Shown: positions 45,075 to 55,040, counted from the stretch's first letter. The stretch: 64,000 nucleotides of DNA from Sphingomonas pokkalii (GCF_003096275.1 NZ_QENQ01000001.1:3143565-3207564), one strand, 5' to 3'. Notes: generated from the letters alone by a model not told the origin. A program made the numbers and translations.

Positions 45075-45113
45075 AGGAAAAGGGCGCCCGGATCGCTCCG
45101 GACGCCCTTTCCT
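45075..45113. terminator. bidirectional terminator between methyltransferase gene and glnA
   Basis: AGGAAAAGGGCG and CGCCCTTTCCT form the outer stem, with CCGG / CCGG inside and a short loop around 45091-45096. T-runs occur on both strands. It stands between two convergent genes and fits as a terminator for both. Confidence 0.75.
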
Positions 45114-45132
45114 GAAACCGATCCGATCGGGA

Positions 45133-46545
45133 TCAGCTCGAATAGTACATGTCGTACTCGACCGGGCTCGGGGTCATTTCCCAACGGGCCACGTCGGCGC
45201 GCTTGATCTCGATATAGGCCTCGATCTGGTCCTTCGAGAACACGTCGCCCTTCAGCAGGAAGTCGAAATCGGCTTCCAGGCTGTCCAGCGCCTCGCGGAG
45301 CGAACCGCACACGGTCGGCACTTCGGCCAGCTCGGCCGGCGGCAGATCGTACAGGTTCTTGTCCATCGGGTCGCCCGGGTGGATCTTGTTCTGGATGCCG
45401 TCCAGGCCGGCCATCAGCAGCGCCGAATAGCAGAGATACGGGTTGGCCAGCGCATCCGGGAAGCGGAACTCGACGCGCTTCGCCTTGCTGCCCGTGCCGT
45501 ACGGGATGCGGCACGACGCCGAGCGGTTGCGGCTCGAATAGGCGAGCAGCACCGGCGCCTCGTAGCCCGGGACCAGACGCTTGTAGCTGTTGGTCGACGG
45601 GTTGGTGAAGGCGTTGAGCGCCTTGGCGTGCTTGATCACGCCGCCGATGAAATACAGGCAGGTGTCGCTGAGGCCCGCATAGCCGTTGCCGGCGAAGAGC
45701 GGATTGCCCTTCTCCCAGATCGACATGTGGGTGTGCATGCCCGAGCCGTTATCTTCCTTGATCGGCTTCGGCATGAAGGTCGCGGTCTTGCCATAGGCCT
45801 GGGCGACCTGGTGCACGACATACTTGTAGATCTGCATGCGATCGGCGGTGGTCACCAGCGTGCCGAAGGTCAGTCCCAGCTCGTGCTGCGCGGCGGCGAC
45901 TTCGTGGTGGTGCTTGTCGCAGGGCAGGCCCATCTCCAGCATGGTCGAAACCATCTCGCCGCGGATGTCGACGGCCGAGTCGACCGGCGCGACCGGGAAA
46001 TAGCCGCCCTTGGCGCGCGGACGGTGGCCGAGGTTGCCGGCTTCATATTCGCGGCCGGAATTGCCCGGCAGCTCGATGTCGTCGATCTTGTAGTAGCTGG
46101 TCGAGTAGCTGTTCTCGAACCGGACGTCGTCGAACATGAAGAACTCGGCTTCGGGGCCGACATAGATGGTGTCGCCGATACCGGTGGTCTTCAGATACGC
46201 CTCGGCGCGCTTCGCGGTCGAGCGCGGATCGCGGGCATAAAGCTCGCCGGTCGAGGGCTCGACGATGTCGCAGACCAGGATCAGCATCGGGGTGGCCGAG
46301 AACGGATCGGTCCAGACCGCGTCCAGATCCGGCTTCAGGATCATGTCCGATTCGTTGATGGCCTTCCAGCCTTCGATCGACGAACCGTCGAACATCAGGC
46401 CGTCGGTCAGCTCGTCCTCGCCGAGGACCGACGCGACCATGGTCAGGTGCTGCCACTTGCCCTTGGGGTCGGTGAAGCGCAGGTCGATCCATTCGATCTC
46501 CTGATCCTTCACCATCTTCAGGATGTCACTGGCCGTATTCGCCAT
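45133..46545 (-). CDS. glnA: type I glutamine synthetase
   Basis: 470 residues, the classic GlnA length. SILEMV-like opening ([12 protein letters not shown]), the active-site motifs [20 protein letters not shown], and the ATP-binding [16 protein letters not shown] are present. The adenylylation Tyr lies at about residue 399 in KNLYDLPP, so activity is probably controlled by GlnE. It makes glutamine from glutamate and ammonia as a dodecamer in the cytoplasm. Start MANTASD. It follows glnB by 95 bases in one operon. Confidence 0.97.
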   Translation of the reverse strand: MANTASDILKMVKDQEIEWIDLRFTDPKGKWQHLTMVASVLGEDELTDGLMFDGSSIEGWKAINESDMILKPDLDAVWTDPFSATPMLILVCDIVEPSTGELYARDPRSTAKRAEAYLKTTGIGDTIYVGPEAEFFMFDDVRFENSYSTSYYKIDDIELPGNSGREYEAGNLGHRPRAKGGYFPVAPVDSAVDIRGEMVSTMLEMGLPCDKHHHEVAAAQHELGLTFGTLVTTADRMQIYKYVVHQVAQAYGKTATFMPKPIKEDNGSGMHTHMSIWEKGNPLFAGNGYAGLSDTCLYFIGGVIKHAKALNAFTNPSTNSYKRLVPGYEAPVLLAYSSRNRSASCRIPYGTGSKAKRVEFRFPDALANPYLCYSALLMAGLDGIQNKIHPGDPMDKNLYDLPPAELAEVPTVCGSLREALDSLEADFDFLLKGDVFSKDQIEAYIEIKRADVARWEMTPSPVEYDMYYSS

Positions 46546-46640
46546 CGTACTTAGCCCTTTCGCTCTCTTTCGTGTGCCCGAGGAACCGGGCAATTAAATT
46601 TCTTTTCGCGTCTGCACAATCCGCTGCGCGTTGCGTCGCG

Positions 46641-47135
<495 letters not shown>

Positions 47136-48443
47136 TCAGGCGGCATGTAGCTCGGATAGGAACCGATGGATCCCTGCGGATAGCTGCTCCGCTCCGTCCA
47201 GCAGGTCGGCGGAAAGTTGCGCGATGCTGGTGGCGTTGTGCGCAGCGGCGCTGGCGGATTCTCCCACCCGGGTGATATCGCCCTGCACTGCATCGGTACT
47301 TTCGACGCTTTCGGCGACGTTCTGGGCGATCGTGTGGGTTGCGATGTGCTGCTCACGCACGGCGCATTCGACGTTGCGGGTAAGGGCCGCGATCGCGGCG
47401 ATCGCGGCTTCCACGCGTTCATGGTTGGCGGTTACCCGATCGACCGCGGCGCGAATCGCGGCAACCTGGGCGCCGACGTTTTCCGCGGCGCGGCCTGCCT
47501 GGCCCGCCAGCAGCTTCACCTCGTGCGCGACGACGGTAAAGCCTGCCCCGGCCGGCCCGGCCCGCGCGGCTTCGATTGCGGCATTCAGGGCAAGCAGGTT
47601 CACCTGCCCGGCGATCCCACCGATCACGCTGGTCACCGTGCCGATGGTCTGGGCGAACGCGTCGAGTTCGACGATCCGGGCGCGGCTGTCATCCACAAGC
47701 TGGACGGCCTCGGCGGTGGAGGCACGGGCGGTGACGGTATCGCGGCCGATCGCGTCCAGCGTCGCCGCCAGGGCATCGGTTTCCCTGGCGATCACGGCAA
47801 GATTGTCGCGCCGCTGCGCCAGCGCGGCGGCGAGGGCGTTCGCGGCGGCGCTGTTGATCGCGGCGCGGTCCGCGGTGGCAGTCGCGCCGCCGCGCAGCCC
47901 TGCCGCAAGTCCGCGCAACTGGTCCGCGAGCGCTGCGATCTCCGCTTCGATGCGTTCGCTTGCCGCCTCGATGCGCCGGGCGCGCGCCATCTGGCGTTCC
48001 GCATCGTGCAACTGTTCGTCCGCGGCAAGCCGGATCAGTCGCCGGTTGCTGATGACCGCGAACAAGCGCCCCTTGCGGGTCAGGATCATGCCTTCCTGGC
48101 CGTTTTCGGCGGCATAGACATCGAGGATCGAGCGTTCCGGCCCGTCGAGATCGGCGACGGGGCAGGGGCGAATCAGCGCGTCGACCCGGCGGCCATAGGC
48201 AGGATTGCGCAGCAAGGCGTGGCCGAACGGATTGAGCAGCAGCCGGCGGACGTCTTTCTCGAAGATTGCGCCCGTTGGCCTGTTCACCCCATCGACGACG
48301 GGCAGCAGCCGCAGATCGGCTTCCTCCTCGAAATGGCGCACGGCCTGCGCGAGGGGGGCATCCAGGGCAAGCGACGGCGGGTTTCGCTCGGCTGGCGTGA
48401 GCCAATCCAGAAGGCGGCAATGGTGCGCAGGCAGTGTCGACAT
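47136..48443 (-). CDS. CBS-domain/methyl-accepting signalling fusion protein
   Basis: 435 residues without a membrane segment. The first 150 residues look like a CBS-type ligand module ([27 protein letters not shown], core [16 protein letters not shown]; later [19 protein letters not shown]). From about residue 180 comes a receptor signalling domain with tip [17 protein letters not shown] and [16 protein letters not shown] soluble sensor could bind an adenine nucleotide through the CBS-like part and drive CheA. It lies just upstream of the glnB promoter region, on the same strand. Confidence 0.75.
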   Translation of the reverse strand: MSTLPAHHCRLLDWLTPAERNPPSLALDAPLAQAVRHFEEEADLRLLPVVDGVNRPTGAIFEKDVRRLLLNPFGHALLRNPAYGRRVDALIRPCPVADLDGPERSILDVYAAENGQEGMILTRKGRLFAVISNRRLIRLAADEQLHDAERQMARARRIEAASERIEAEIAALADQLRGLAAGLRGGATATADRAAINSAAANALAAALAQRRDNLAVIARETDALAATLDAIGRDTVTARASTAEAVQLVDDSRARIVELDAFAQTIGTVTSVIGGIAGQVNLLALNAAIEAARAGPAGAGFTVVAHEVKLLAGQAGRAAENVGAQVAAIRAAVDRVTANHERVEAAIAAIAALTRNVECAVREQHIATHTIAQNVAESVESTDAVQGDITRVGESASAAAHNATSIAQLSADLLDGAEQLSAGIHRFLSELHAA

Positions 48444-48665
48444 CGACCGGCACCTACGCAGCCGCTGGTAAATGAGGCCTTAGGATTTGATGACAGCTTC
48501 GCGACAGGGCAAATGCCGGCGTGGCGAGTTTAGCGGCTTGAAGTCCTACTTTCTGGACGTGGCGCGCTTCTGGTGGCAGAGGGCCGCGTTCATGTTCCCC
48601 GATTGCGCCCCCGCTCGCCGGATGGCGCGATCGCTTAGAGAGTTCGAGCGAGGATCCTTCCCCCC

Positions 48666-49481
48666 ATGACCGTCGATACGCGCGCGCCCGCGCTGCTGCC
48701 CGCACATCCCGCTTTCGCTACCGCCAAGGTGCTCTGGGTGCGCCATTGGAACGAGCATCTGTTCAGTTTCGCGATCGAACGCCCGGCTAGCTTCCGCTTC
48801 CGTTCGGGTGAATTCGTGATGATCGGCCTGCAGGGCGAAGGCGACAAGCCGCTGATGCGGGCCTATTCGGTTGCCAGCCCGTCCTGGGCGGAAGAACTCG
48901 AATTCCTGTCGATCAAGGTGCAGGATGGCCCGTTGACCTCGAAGCTGCAGAAGATCGTGCCGGGCGACGACATCTATCTGGGCAAGAAGTCCACCGGCAC
49001 GCTGGTCGCGGACGCGCTGCTGCCCGGGCGCCGGCTCTTCCTGCTCTCGACCGGCACCGGCCTGGCGCCGTTCCTCAGCGTCGCGCGCGATCCCGAAATC
49101 TATGAACGGTTCGAACAGGTGATCGCGGTGCATAGCGTGCGCCGGGTAAGCGACCTTGCCTATCACGACGAGCTGGTCGGCAAGCTGGCGGAAGATCCGC
49201 TGATCGGCGAGCAGGCAGCGGCGCAGTTCCATTATGTGCCCACGGTGACCCGTGAGCCGTTCCACACCAGCGGCCGGATCGGCGAACTGCTCGAGAATGG
49301 CAAGCTGTTCGAAGGCGTGGCTGGCGACCCCGTGCTGCATCCGGAGACGGACCGAGTGATGCTGTGCGGATCGATGGACATGATCCGCGATTTCGCCGCC
49401 CTGCTCGAAGGCAAGGGATTCAAGGAAGGTTCGAACAACGCGCCGGGCGATTTCGTGATCGAACGCGCCTTCGTCGGCTGA
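48666..49481 (+). CDS. fpr: ferredoxin/flavodoxin--NADP reductase
   Basis: 271 residues. The FAD site is RAYSVASP, and the NADP fold has LFLLSTGTGLAPFLSVARDPE. The C-terminus reads VIERAFVG, the short tail of bacterial subclass FPR enzymes. It exchanges electrons between NADPH and ferredoxin or flavodoxin, useful for iron-sulfur and oxidative-stress metabolism. GAGGATCC lies before the ATG. It converges on the aldolase gene across a strong hairpin. Confidence 0.93.
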   Translation: MTVDTRAPALLPAHPAFATAKVLWVRHWNEHLFSFAIERPASFRFRSGEFVMIGLQGEGDKPLMRAYSVASPSWAEELEFLSIKVQDGPLTSKLQKIVPGDDIYLGKKSTGTLVADALLPGRRLFLLSTGTGLAPFLSVARDPEIYERFEQVIAVHSVRRVSDLAYHDELVGKLAEDPLIGEQAAAQFHYVPTVTREPFHTSGRIGELLENGKLFEGVAGDPVLHPETDRVMLCGSMDMIRDFAALLEGKGFKEGSNNAPGDFVIERAFVG

Positions 49482-49486
49482 GTGCG

Positions 49487-49522
49487 GCCGCTCCTCTCCC
49501 GCCGGCGCGGGGGAGGAGCGGC
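49487..49522. terminator. bidirectional hairpin between fpr and the threonine aldolase gene
   Basis: GCCGCTCCTC at 49487 pairs exactly with GAGGAGCGGC ending at 49522, with CCCGC / GCGGG inside. It lies 5 bases after the fpr stop and 10 before the aldolase stop. No T-run follows. Confidence 0.6.
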
Positions 49523-49532
49523 GGCGCGGACG

Positions 49533-50585
49533 TCAGGCCGCCAGCGCCGTCGCGGTGCTCGCCGCCCGGATGTCCGCCGCCAGCTGGTCGACCCGAGCGG
49601 GATCGGCATCCCAGGCGAACATGAAGCGGGCGCCGCCGCCGATGAAGGTGTAGAAGCGCCAGCCGCGCATCCGCAGTTCCGCCAGCACGGCATCGCTGGC
49701 GCGGACGAACACGCCGTTGGCCTCCACCGGAAACATCAGTTCGATGCCCGGTAGCTCCGCAATCTGTTCGGCCAGCTGCCGGGCGCAGCCATTGGCGTGG
49801 GCGGCGTTGCGCAACCAGGCGCCGTTTTCCAGCATTCCAACCCAGGGCGCGGCGAGGAAACGCATCTTGGAGGCGAGCTGCCCGGCCTGCTTGCAGCGAT
49901 AGTCGAAATCCTGGGCCAGCGCCCGATCGAAGAACAGCACCGCTTCACCCACGGCCATGCCGTTCTTGGTGCCGCCGAAACAGAGCACGTCGACGCCGGC
50001 ACGCCAGGTTATTTCCGCCGGGTCGCAGTTCAGCGACGCGCAGGCATGGGCGAAGCGGGCGCCATCCATGTGCAGTTTCAGGCCCAGCTCGCGGCAGACG
50101 GCGGAGAGGGCCTTCACTTCGTCGATCGTATAGACTTGGCCCGTTTCGGTCGGCTGGGTGATCGTTACCACGCGCGGCTTGGGGAAATGGATGTCGGAGC
50201 GGCTGGTGGCGACGGCGCGGACCGCCTCCGGCGTAAGCTTGCCGTCCTGGCTTTGCGCCACCAGCAGCTTGGAGCCGTTGGAGAAGAATTCGGGAGCGCC
50301 GCATTCGTCGGTTTCGACATGCGCCGCCGCCGAGCAGATCACGCTGTGGTAGGACTGGCAGAGCGCGGCCAGCGCCAGCGAATTGGCGGCGGTGCCGTTG
50401 AACGCGAAGAAGACTTCGCAATCGGTTTCGAACAGGGTGCGGAAGGCGTCGGCGGCGGTGTGGGTCCAATGGTCGTCGCCATAGGCCGGGGCGTGGCCCT
50501 GGTTGGCGGCTTCCATCGCAGCCCAGGCCTCGGGGCAGATGCCGGCATAATTGTCGCTGGCGAATTGTTGGGCTTCGGTCGTCAC
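49533..50585 (-). CDS. ltaE: low-specificity threonine aldolase
   Basis: About 350 residues from a GTG start with AGGAAA just upstream. The PLP lysine is in CFGGTKNGMAVGEA, and HMDGARFAHA and SDNYAGICPEA match the family. It splits threonine and allo-threonine to glycine and acetaldehyde in the cytoplasm. The 263-base region before it contains three stacked hairpins that may form a regulatory leader. The map gene is upstream on the same strand but separated by this region. Confidence 0.9.
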   Translation of the reverse strand: MTTEAQQFASDNYAGICPEAWAAMEAANQGHAPAYGDDHWTHTAADAFRTLFETDCEVFFAFNGTAANSLALAALCQSYHSVICSAAAHVETDECGAPEFFSNGSKLLVAQSQDGKLTPEAVRAVATSRSDIHFPKPRVVTITQPTETGQVYTIDEVKALSAVCRELGLKLHMDGARFAHACASLNCDPAEITWRAGVDVLCFGGTKNGMAVGEAVLFFDRALAQDFDYRCKQAGQLASKMRFLAAPWVGMLENGAWLRNAAHANGCARQLAEQIAELPGIELMFPVEANGVFVRASDAVLAELRMRGWRFYTFIGGGARFMFAWDADPARVDQLAADIRAASTATALAA

Positions 50586-50632
50586 GCTTTCCTGCCTTCT
50601 TCCTGTTGCGGGAGGCGGGGCGACGACGGGAA

Positions 50633-50718
50633 ATGTGGCGTGGACACCGTGTTGCCGGTTTCGGCCACATCCCTCCATTTCGATGGAGGCACCACCTTGC
50701 ACGGGGCAGGTTGGTGCC
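50633..50718 (-). ncRNA. structured leader upstream of threonine aldolase gene
   Basis: Read on the minus strand, three stems follow each other. H1 pairs GGCACC with GGTGCC (50689-50718). H2 pairs CCTCCAT with ATGGAGG around a CGAA loop (50672-50689). H3 pairs ATGTGGC with GCCACAT (50633-50670) and holds an inner ACCG/CGGT hairpin. H1 and H2 share bases, so they could switch. The segment GGAGGGA, GGCC, GAAACC, GGCAAC recalls the SAM-I riboswitch core, but the fit is partial and the gene is not a typical target. Confidence 0.4.
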
Positions 50719-50765
50719 GGGCGTCGGCCCGACTCTTGATGCTGGCCAGCCCGATACCGGATGTT

Positions 50766-50803
50766 GCGAGGGGGCGCAAGATTGTTACGTCGCGCCCTCT
50801 CGC
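50766..50803. terminator. hairpin after map
   Basis: GCGAGGGGGCGC at 50766-50777 pairs, with one mismatch, with GCGCCCTCTCGC at 50792-50803. It lies about 45 bases after the map stop. The T-run (ATTTT) is on the plus-strand side only, so a terminator role for map is uncertain. Confidence 0.4.
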
Positions 50804-50848
50804 ATTTTCGACGCTAAGTTCAGGAAGTTCACAGTCTCGACGTGTTCT

Positions 50849-51673
50849 TCAATAGGGCGGCTGGTGCAGACCCTTCGGGCTGAGCGTGAAGATCTCGCAG
50901 CCGGTTTCGGTGATGCCGATCGAATGTTCGAACTGCGCCGACAGCGAGCGATCGCGCGTCACCGCGGTCCAGCCATCGTCGAGCAGCTTCACATCGGGGC
51001 GGCCGGTGTTGATCATCGGTTCGATGGTGAAGAACATGCCCGGCTTCAGTTCCGGGCCGGTGCCCGGACGGCCGACATGGACCACTTCCGGCGCGTCGTG
51101 GAACAGCCGCCCCACGCCGTGGCCGCAGAAATCGCGCACCACGCCATAACGATGCTTCTCGGCATGGCGCTGGATGGCGTGGCTGATATCGCCGAGATGA
51201 TTGCCCGGCTTCGCCTGCTCGATGCCGAGCATCAGGCATTCATAGGTCACGTCGACCAGGCGGCGCGCCTTGATCGGCACGTCGCCGACCAGGAACATCC
51301 GGCTGGTATCGCCGTGCCAGCCATCCACCAGCGGCGTCACGTCGATGTTGACGATATCGCCGTCCTTCAGCGCCCGATCGCCGGGAATGCCGTGGCAGAC
51401 GACATGGTTGATCGAAATGCAGCAGCTATGGGTATAGCCGCGATAGCCGAGGGTCGCCGGCACGCCGCCGCCGTCGATCGTCATCTTGCGGACGATGTCG
51501 TCCAGTTCCTGTGTCGTCACGCCCGGCACGACATGCGGCACCAGCGCGTCCAGGATCTCGGCGGCGAGACGGCCTGCGCGGCGCATCCCTTCGAACCCGT
51601 CGGGACCATGAAGCTTGATGGCATGGCTGCGGGCCAGCGGCATCTCCGCTGTGACGTTCACATATTCGGTCAT
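50849..51673 (-). CDS. map: methionine aminopeptidase, type I
   Basis: 274 residues, type Ia length. Metal ligands are the two Asp of IDVTPLVDGWHGDTSRMF, the His of CGHGVGRLFHDAP, the Glu of FTIEPM and the Glu of QFEHSIGIT. It removes the initiator methionine from new proteins. It is divergent from the CinA-like gene, with only 53 bases between the start codons. Confidence 0.96.
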   Translation of the reverse strand: MTEYVNVTAEMPLARSHAIKLHGPDGFEGMRRAGRLAAEILDALVPHVVPGVTTQELDDIVRKMTIDGGGVPATLGYRGYTHSCCISINHVVCHGIPGDRALKDGDIVNIDVTPLVDGWHGDTSRMFLVGDVPIKARRLVDVTYECLMLGIEQAKPGNHLGDISHAIQRHAEKHRYGVVRDFCGHGVGRLFHDAPEVVHVGRPGTGPELKPGMFFTIEPMINTGRPDVKLLDDGWTAVTRDRSLSAQFEHSIGITETGCEIFTLSPKGLHQPPY

Positions 51674-51726
51674 CCTGGCAATATAGGCATTTGCACCGGG
51701 CTTTGCGAGAGCGTAGCGCAGTCGGC

Positions 51727-52482
51727 ATGCAAGAGCGGATCTGGACAGCGGCCCTGGTGGTGATCGGCGACGAAATCCTGTCGGGCCGCACGCAGGATCG
51801 AAACGTAGCGCAACTCGCCAGCTGGCTGAACGTCCAGGGCATTCGGCTGGCCGAGGTGCGGGTGGTGCCCGACGTGCAGGCCGCGATCGTCGAGGCGGTG
51901 ACCACGCTGCGCCTGCGGAACGATTACTGCTTCACCACCGGCGGCATCGGCCCCACCCATGACGACATCACGGTGGACGCGATTGCTGCGGCGCTGGGCG
52001 TGCCGGTGGAGATCCACCCGGACGCCCGCGCGATGCTGGAAGGCTATTATGCCAGCCGCGGGGGGCTGACCGAAGCGCGGCTGCGCATGGCCCGCGCCCC
52101 GCAGGGCGCCCAACTGATCCCGAACCGGATGTCGGGCGCGCCGGGCCTTCAGGTGGGCAACCTGTTCATCCTGGCGGGCGTGCCGCACATCGCCGCAGGG
52201 ATGCTCGACGCGCTGACCGGGACGCTGGAGGGCGGCCGCCCGGTATTGTCCCGCACGATCGGCTGCTGGGTGGCGGAAAGCGAGATCGCCGATCTGCTGG
52301 CAGATACCGAACGGGCATATCAGGGCGTTTCGATCGGCAGCTATCCGTTTTTCCGCGAAGGCCGGGTCGGGGCCAATTTCGTGGTGCGGGCGACCGATCC
52401 GGCACGCCTCGAAACCTGTGCCGCAGCGTTGTCCGACGGGCTGGCGGCGCGCGGCTTCGAACCGGTAGCCGACGGAATCTGA
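51727..52482 (+). CDS. CinA-like molybdopterin-binding domain protein
   Basis: 251 residues. AALVVIGDEILSGRTQDRN and CFTTGGIGPTHDDITVDAIA are the hallmarks of the molybdopterin-binding domain found in MoaB/MogA and in the N-terminal half of CinA. The C-terminal NMN amidohydrolase half of full CinA is absent, as in many alphaproteobacterial versions. Start MQERIW at 51727. Function uncertain, perhaps pyrophosphatase in nucleotide recycling. Confidence 0.85.
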   Translation: MQERIWTAALVVIGDEILSGRTQDRNVAQLASWLNVQGIRLAEVRVVPDVQAAIVEAVTTLRLRNDYCFTTGGIGPTHDDITVDAIAAALGVPVEIHPDARAMLEGYYASRGGLTEARLRMARAPQGAQLIPNRMSGAPGLQVGNLFILAGVPHIAAGMLDALTGTLEGGRPVLSRTIGCWVAESEIADLLADTERAYQGVSIGSYPFFREGRVGANFVVRATDPARLETCAAALSDGLAARGFEPVADGI

Positions 52483-52485
52483 GCG

Positions 52486-52938
52486 TTACGCCGGGGTCGC
52501 TGCGGTGACGGCGACCTTGCGGATCATATGGGCGCCGAACGCTTCGGTCGCGGCGGTGTCGACCACCTTTCGGAATGCGTCCAGGTTCGGCAACATGCCG
52601 TCCGGTCCGGCCGCCAGCGGTGTGCGATAGGTGCGCATGTTGATCGCGTGGAGCAGCAGCGGGATGCGGGCGGTGACGAAGTCCGCCTTGGCTTCATCGA
52701 CTTCCAGCTGGACTTCGAACGCGGCATAGCCGGCCAGCCGGCCATCGGCGAAGACCAGCGGTGCCAATACCCGACCGGTCGGCACGAACCTGGCCGGTTC
52801 TTCCTTCTTCTCGGCTTCGGCTTCGGCCTGGGCGGCCGATGCGCCGATGCCCAGCATCCGCACCATCGCATAGGCAGCGCCGCCGCCGATGCCGAGGCCG
52901 GCTGCAAGCACGACGAGCAGAAAGAGGATCTTCTTCAC
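52486..52938 (-). CDS. small membrane-anchored protein in the motility operon (FliL-like position)
   Basis: 150 residues. One N-terminal membrane helix (FLLVVLAAGLGIGGGAAYAMV) is followed by an acidic Ala/Glu linker and a periplasmic domain ending RKVAVTAATPA. Residues such as ARIPLLLHAINMRTY resemble only loosely the FliL core. It is the last gene of the operon, 7 bases after motB, so a role near the stator, like FliL, is likely. It could also be an unrelated small protein. Confidence 0.55.
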   Translation of the reverse strand: MKKILFLLVVLAAGLGIGGGAAYAMVRMLGIGASAAQAEAEAEKKEEPARFVPTGRVLAPLVFADGRLAGYAAFEVQLEVDEAKADFVTARIPLLLHAINMRTYRTPLAAGPDGMLPNLDAFRKVVDTAATEAFGAHMIRKVAVTAATPA

Positions 52939-52945
52939 GGCGCCC

Positions 52946-53791
52946 TCAGAACTTGAAGCTGGAGTCGCTGGGAAGGGCGGAGGTCTGCCCCTTCAGAACG
53001 ATGCTGATGCGGCGGTTCTCGGGGCGGGCGGGCTGATCGGGATAGACCGGCTGGGTAGCGCCCATGGCGATCACTTCGGCGAAGCGATCCGGCGTCACGC
53101 CGCTCGCCACCAGCGCCGTGCGTGCGGCAAGGGCGCGCTGGCCCGAGAGCAGCCAGTTGGCATCGCTCTGCCCGCCGGCGCCATCGGTATGGCCTTCGAT
53201 CGCGATCTGGGCGCCGATATTGGCGATCTTGCCCGCTACCTTGGCGAGCAGCTGCCGCGCATAGGGGTTGAGCTCCGCCGTGCCCGGCTTGAACATCGAT
53301 TGCTGATCGGTATCCATCAGCGTGATCCGCAGGCCGTTGCGATCCTGCTGGACCTCGACATTCTTCTTGCCCTGCGCCGTCGAGGCGGCTTCCAGCGCCA
53401 CCATCAGTTCGGACGCCATCACCCGCATCGTGGCCGGCACCTCGGCGGTGCCGCCACGGGCGGTGCCGGCGGTTGCCGCCTGGAAGGTCGGCTGGCCCTT
53501 TGCAGGGCTGGGATCGGCTTCGGATCGCCGCGTCGGGCCACCCGCGCCGGGCGCAGTGTTGCTGACCGGAGTCGAGGGCGCATTGTCGGCGACCGTCGGG
53601 GAGAAATATTTCGCCAGGCCCTTCAGCCGATCCTTGTCGGGATTGGAGATGAGCCAGAGGAGCATGAAGAACGCCATCATCGCGGTCACGAAGTCGGCAT
53701 AGGCCACTTTCCACGCGCCGCCATGATGCCCGCCCGCGACCTTCTTGACCTTCTTGACGATGATCGGCCGCATGTCCCCCCCGCGGGCCAT
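52946..53791 (-). CDS. motB: flagellar motor stator protein MotB
   Basis: 281 residues. A short cytoplasmic start leads to the membrane helix with the proton-binding D33 in YADFVTAMMAFFMLLWLIS. The periplasmic OmpA-like peptidoglycan-binding domain has IAIEGHTDGAGG and ENRRISIVL. With MotA it forms the stator that drives rotation. It starts one base after the preceding stop. Confidence 0.95.
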   Translation of the reverse strand: MARGGDMRPIIVKKVKKVAGGHHGGAWKVAYADFVTAMMAFFMLLWLISNPDKDRLKGLAKYFSPTVADNAPSTPVSNTAPGAGGPTRRSEADPSPAKGQPTFQAATAGTARGGTAEVPATMRVMASELMVALEAASTAQGKKNVEVQQDRNGLRITLMDTDQQSMFKPGTAELNPYARQLLAKVAGKIANIGAQIAIEGHTDGAGGQSDANWLLSGQRALAARTALVASGVTPDRFAEVIAMGATQPVYPDQPARPENRRISIVLKGQTSALPSDSSFKF

Positions 53792-53792
53792 G

Positions 53793-54125
53793 TTACTGAC
53801 CCTTCAGCGCGGTACGCAGTCGATCCTGCACGGCGCCGAGGCGCACATGGCTGATCGCCGAGAGCGAATCCTCGCCGCCCGCGATGCGATCGAGCAGGTT
53901 CACGCACTCATCGGCGTGCTGGATGAGATAATCGAACGCCTGGAGCTGCTCGAGATAGTTGTTGGCGAAATGCTCGTCGCAGACGAGCACTTCGGCCAGC
54001 AGTTCCAGCTTCTCGCGGATTTCGCGGATCTCGCCGGCCATCACGCTGTGCAGCACGCCCGCGAACGGATCGTAGCCGGGCAGGGGGTGCGGATTCGAGG
54101 GCTCCGACATGGGCAGGCACGACAT
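53793..54125 (-). CDS. CheT-like chemotaxis protein
   Basis: 110 residues, all-helical in appearance. It follows cheD directly (shared base in TGATG), the exact place of cheT in the rhizobial operon order cheS-cheY-cheA-cheW-cheR-cheB-cheY-cheD-cheT. It carries D65-Y-L-I-Q69, matching the DxxxQ signature of CheZ-type CheY phosphatases. It probably dephosphorylates a CheY or tunes adaptation. The identity rests on synteny, size and this motif, not on clear sequence similarity. The start MSCLPMSEPS is set by the overlap with cheD. Confidence 0.6.
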   Translation of the reverse strand: MSCLPMSEPSNPHPLPGYDPFAGVLHSVMAGEIREIREKLELLAEVLVCDEHFANNYLEQLQAFDYLIQHADECVNLLDRIAGGEDSLSAISHVRLGAVQDRLRTALKGQ

Positions 54126-54649
54126 CAGAAAAGCTCCAATTCTCCGCCGGGTGCGGGCATGGGCGGGGGCGCGACGGGACGTTCTTGGACACGCTCCGCC
54201 ACCTTGGTGCAGCGGCTCTTGCCCTCGTGCGGCAGAAACTCGACCTTGCGGGCAAGCGTGCCGCCGAGATCGCAATGCGCGATCGAAATGCTTTCAGTTT
54301 CCATGAACCGGCGGGCAAAGGCCGCGTTGGACGCGCCGATGCTCCCCAGGCCGGAGATGATGTTGGCACCACCATATAGATGGGCCTGGAGCCGCGAGCG
54401 CGAAGCGCCCTTGGCCATCATGCTGTTGATCAGGAGTTCCATCGCGTGCACGCCGTACCGCGCCATGTCCGAACCCGAGACCTTGTGGTCCGCGCCAGGT
54501 TCCCCCAGCAGGAAATGGTTCATGCCGCCCACCTTGGCCACCGGGTCGTACAGGCACGCGGCCACGCAGCTTCCCAGCAGGGTCGAGATGATGACATGGG
54601 GCTCGGCGATGACCGCGTTTTCGCCCTGGACGATGGAAACTCTACGCAT
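54125..54649 (-). CDS. cheD: chemoreceptor glutamine deamidase CheD
   Basis: 174 residues. The catalytic C28 is in TLLGSCVAACLYDP and H45 in GGMNHFLLGEPG. HLYGGANII is also conserved. It deamidates receptor Gln residues. The C-terminal 25 residues are a Pro-rich tail. The start shares a base with the cheY stop (TGATG). Confidence 0.95.
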   Translation of the reverse strand: MRRVSIVQGENAVIAEPHVIISTLLGSCVAACLYDPVAKVGGMNHFLLGEPGADHKVSGSDMARYGVHAMELLINSMMAKGASRSRLQAHLYGGANIISGLGSIGASNAAFARRFMETESISIAHCDLGGTLARKVEFLPHEGKSRCTKVAERVQERPVAPPPMPAPGGELELF

Positions 54650-55038
54650 CAGGTCAGCTCACCGAAAACGCGTTCGATCTTTTCCTTCAGCGCTGCGGGC
54701 GCGAAGGGCTTCACGACATAGTTGTTGACGCCCAGGGCGGCGGCTTTCTGCACGACCTCGCGGTCGGAAGAGCCGGTGAGCATGATGAACACCGTCTTCC
54801 CGATCACTGGATCGGCGCGAACCGCTTCCAGGAACTGGAGCCCGTCCATGTCGGGCATGTTGTAGTCGGAGATGACCAGGTGCACGCGATCGCTCTTGAT
54901 CGCCGGCAGCGCTTCGGTGGCGCTGGGCTTGTCGCGGACATCCTTGAAGCCGAGATCCTGCAGCGCACGACGGATCATCGCCCGCATACTGGTCTGATCA
55001 TCTACGACCATCACCTTGATCTGTGATGCAGCGGGCAT
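54649..55038 (-). CDS. cheY: CheY-type response regulator
   Basis: 129 residues, a stand-alone receiver. The acidic pocket is VVDDQTS, the phosphorylation site D58 in VISDYNMPDMDG, the switch Ser/Thr in MLTGSSD and the Lys in VVKPFAP. It is one of two CheYs in the operon. The one next to cheB and cheD corresponds to CheY2 of rhizobia, usually the motor-binding one. Confidence 0.93.
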   Translation of the reverse strand: MPAASQIKVMVVDDQTSMRAMIRRALQDLGFKDVRDKPSATEALPAIKSDRVHLVISDYNMPDMDGLQFLEAVRADPVIGKTVFIMLTGSSDREVVQKAAALGVNNYVVKPFAPAALKEKIERVFGELT

Positions 55039-55040
55039 TT

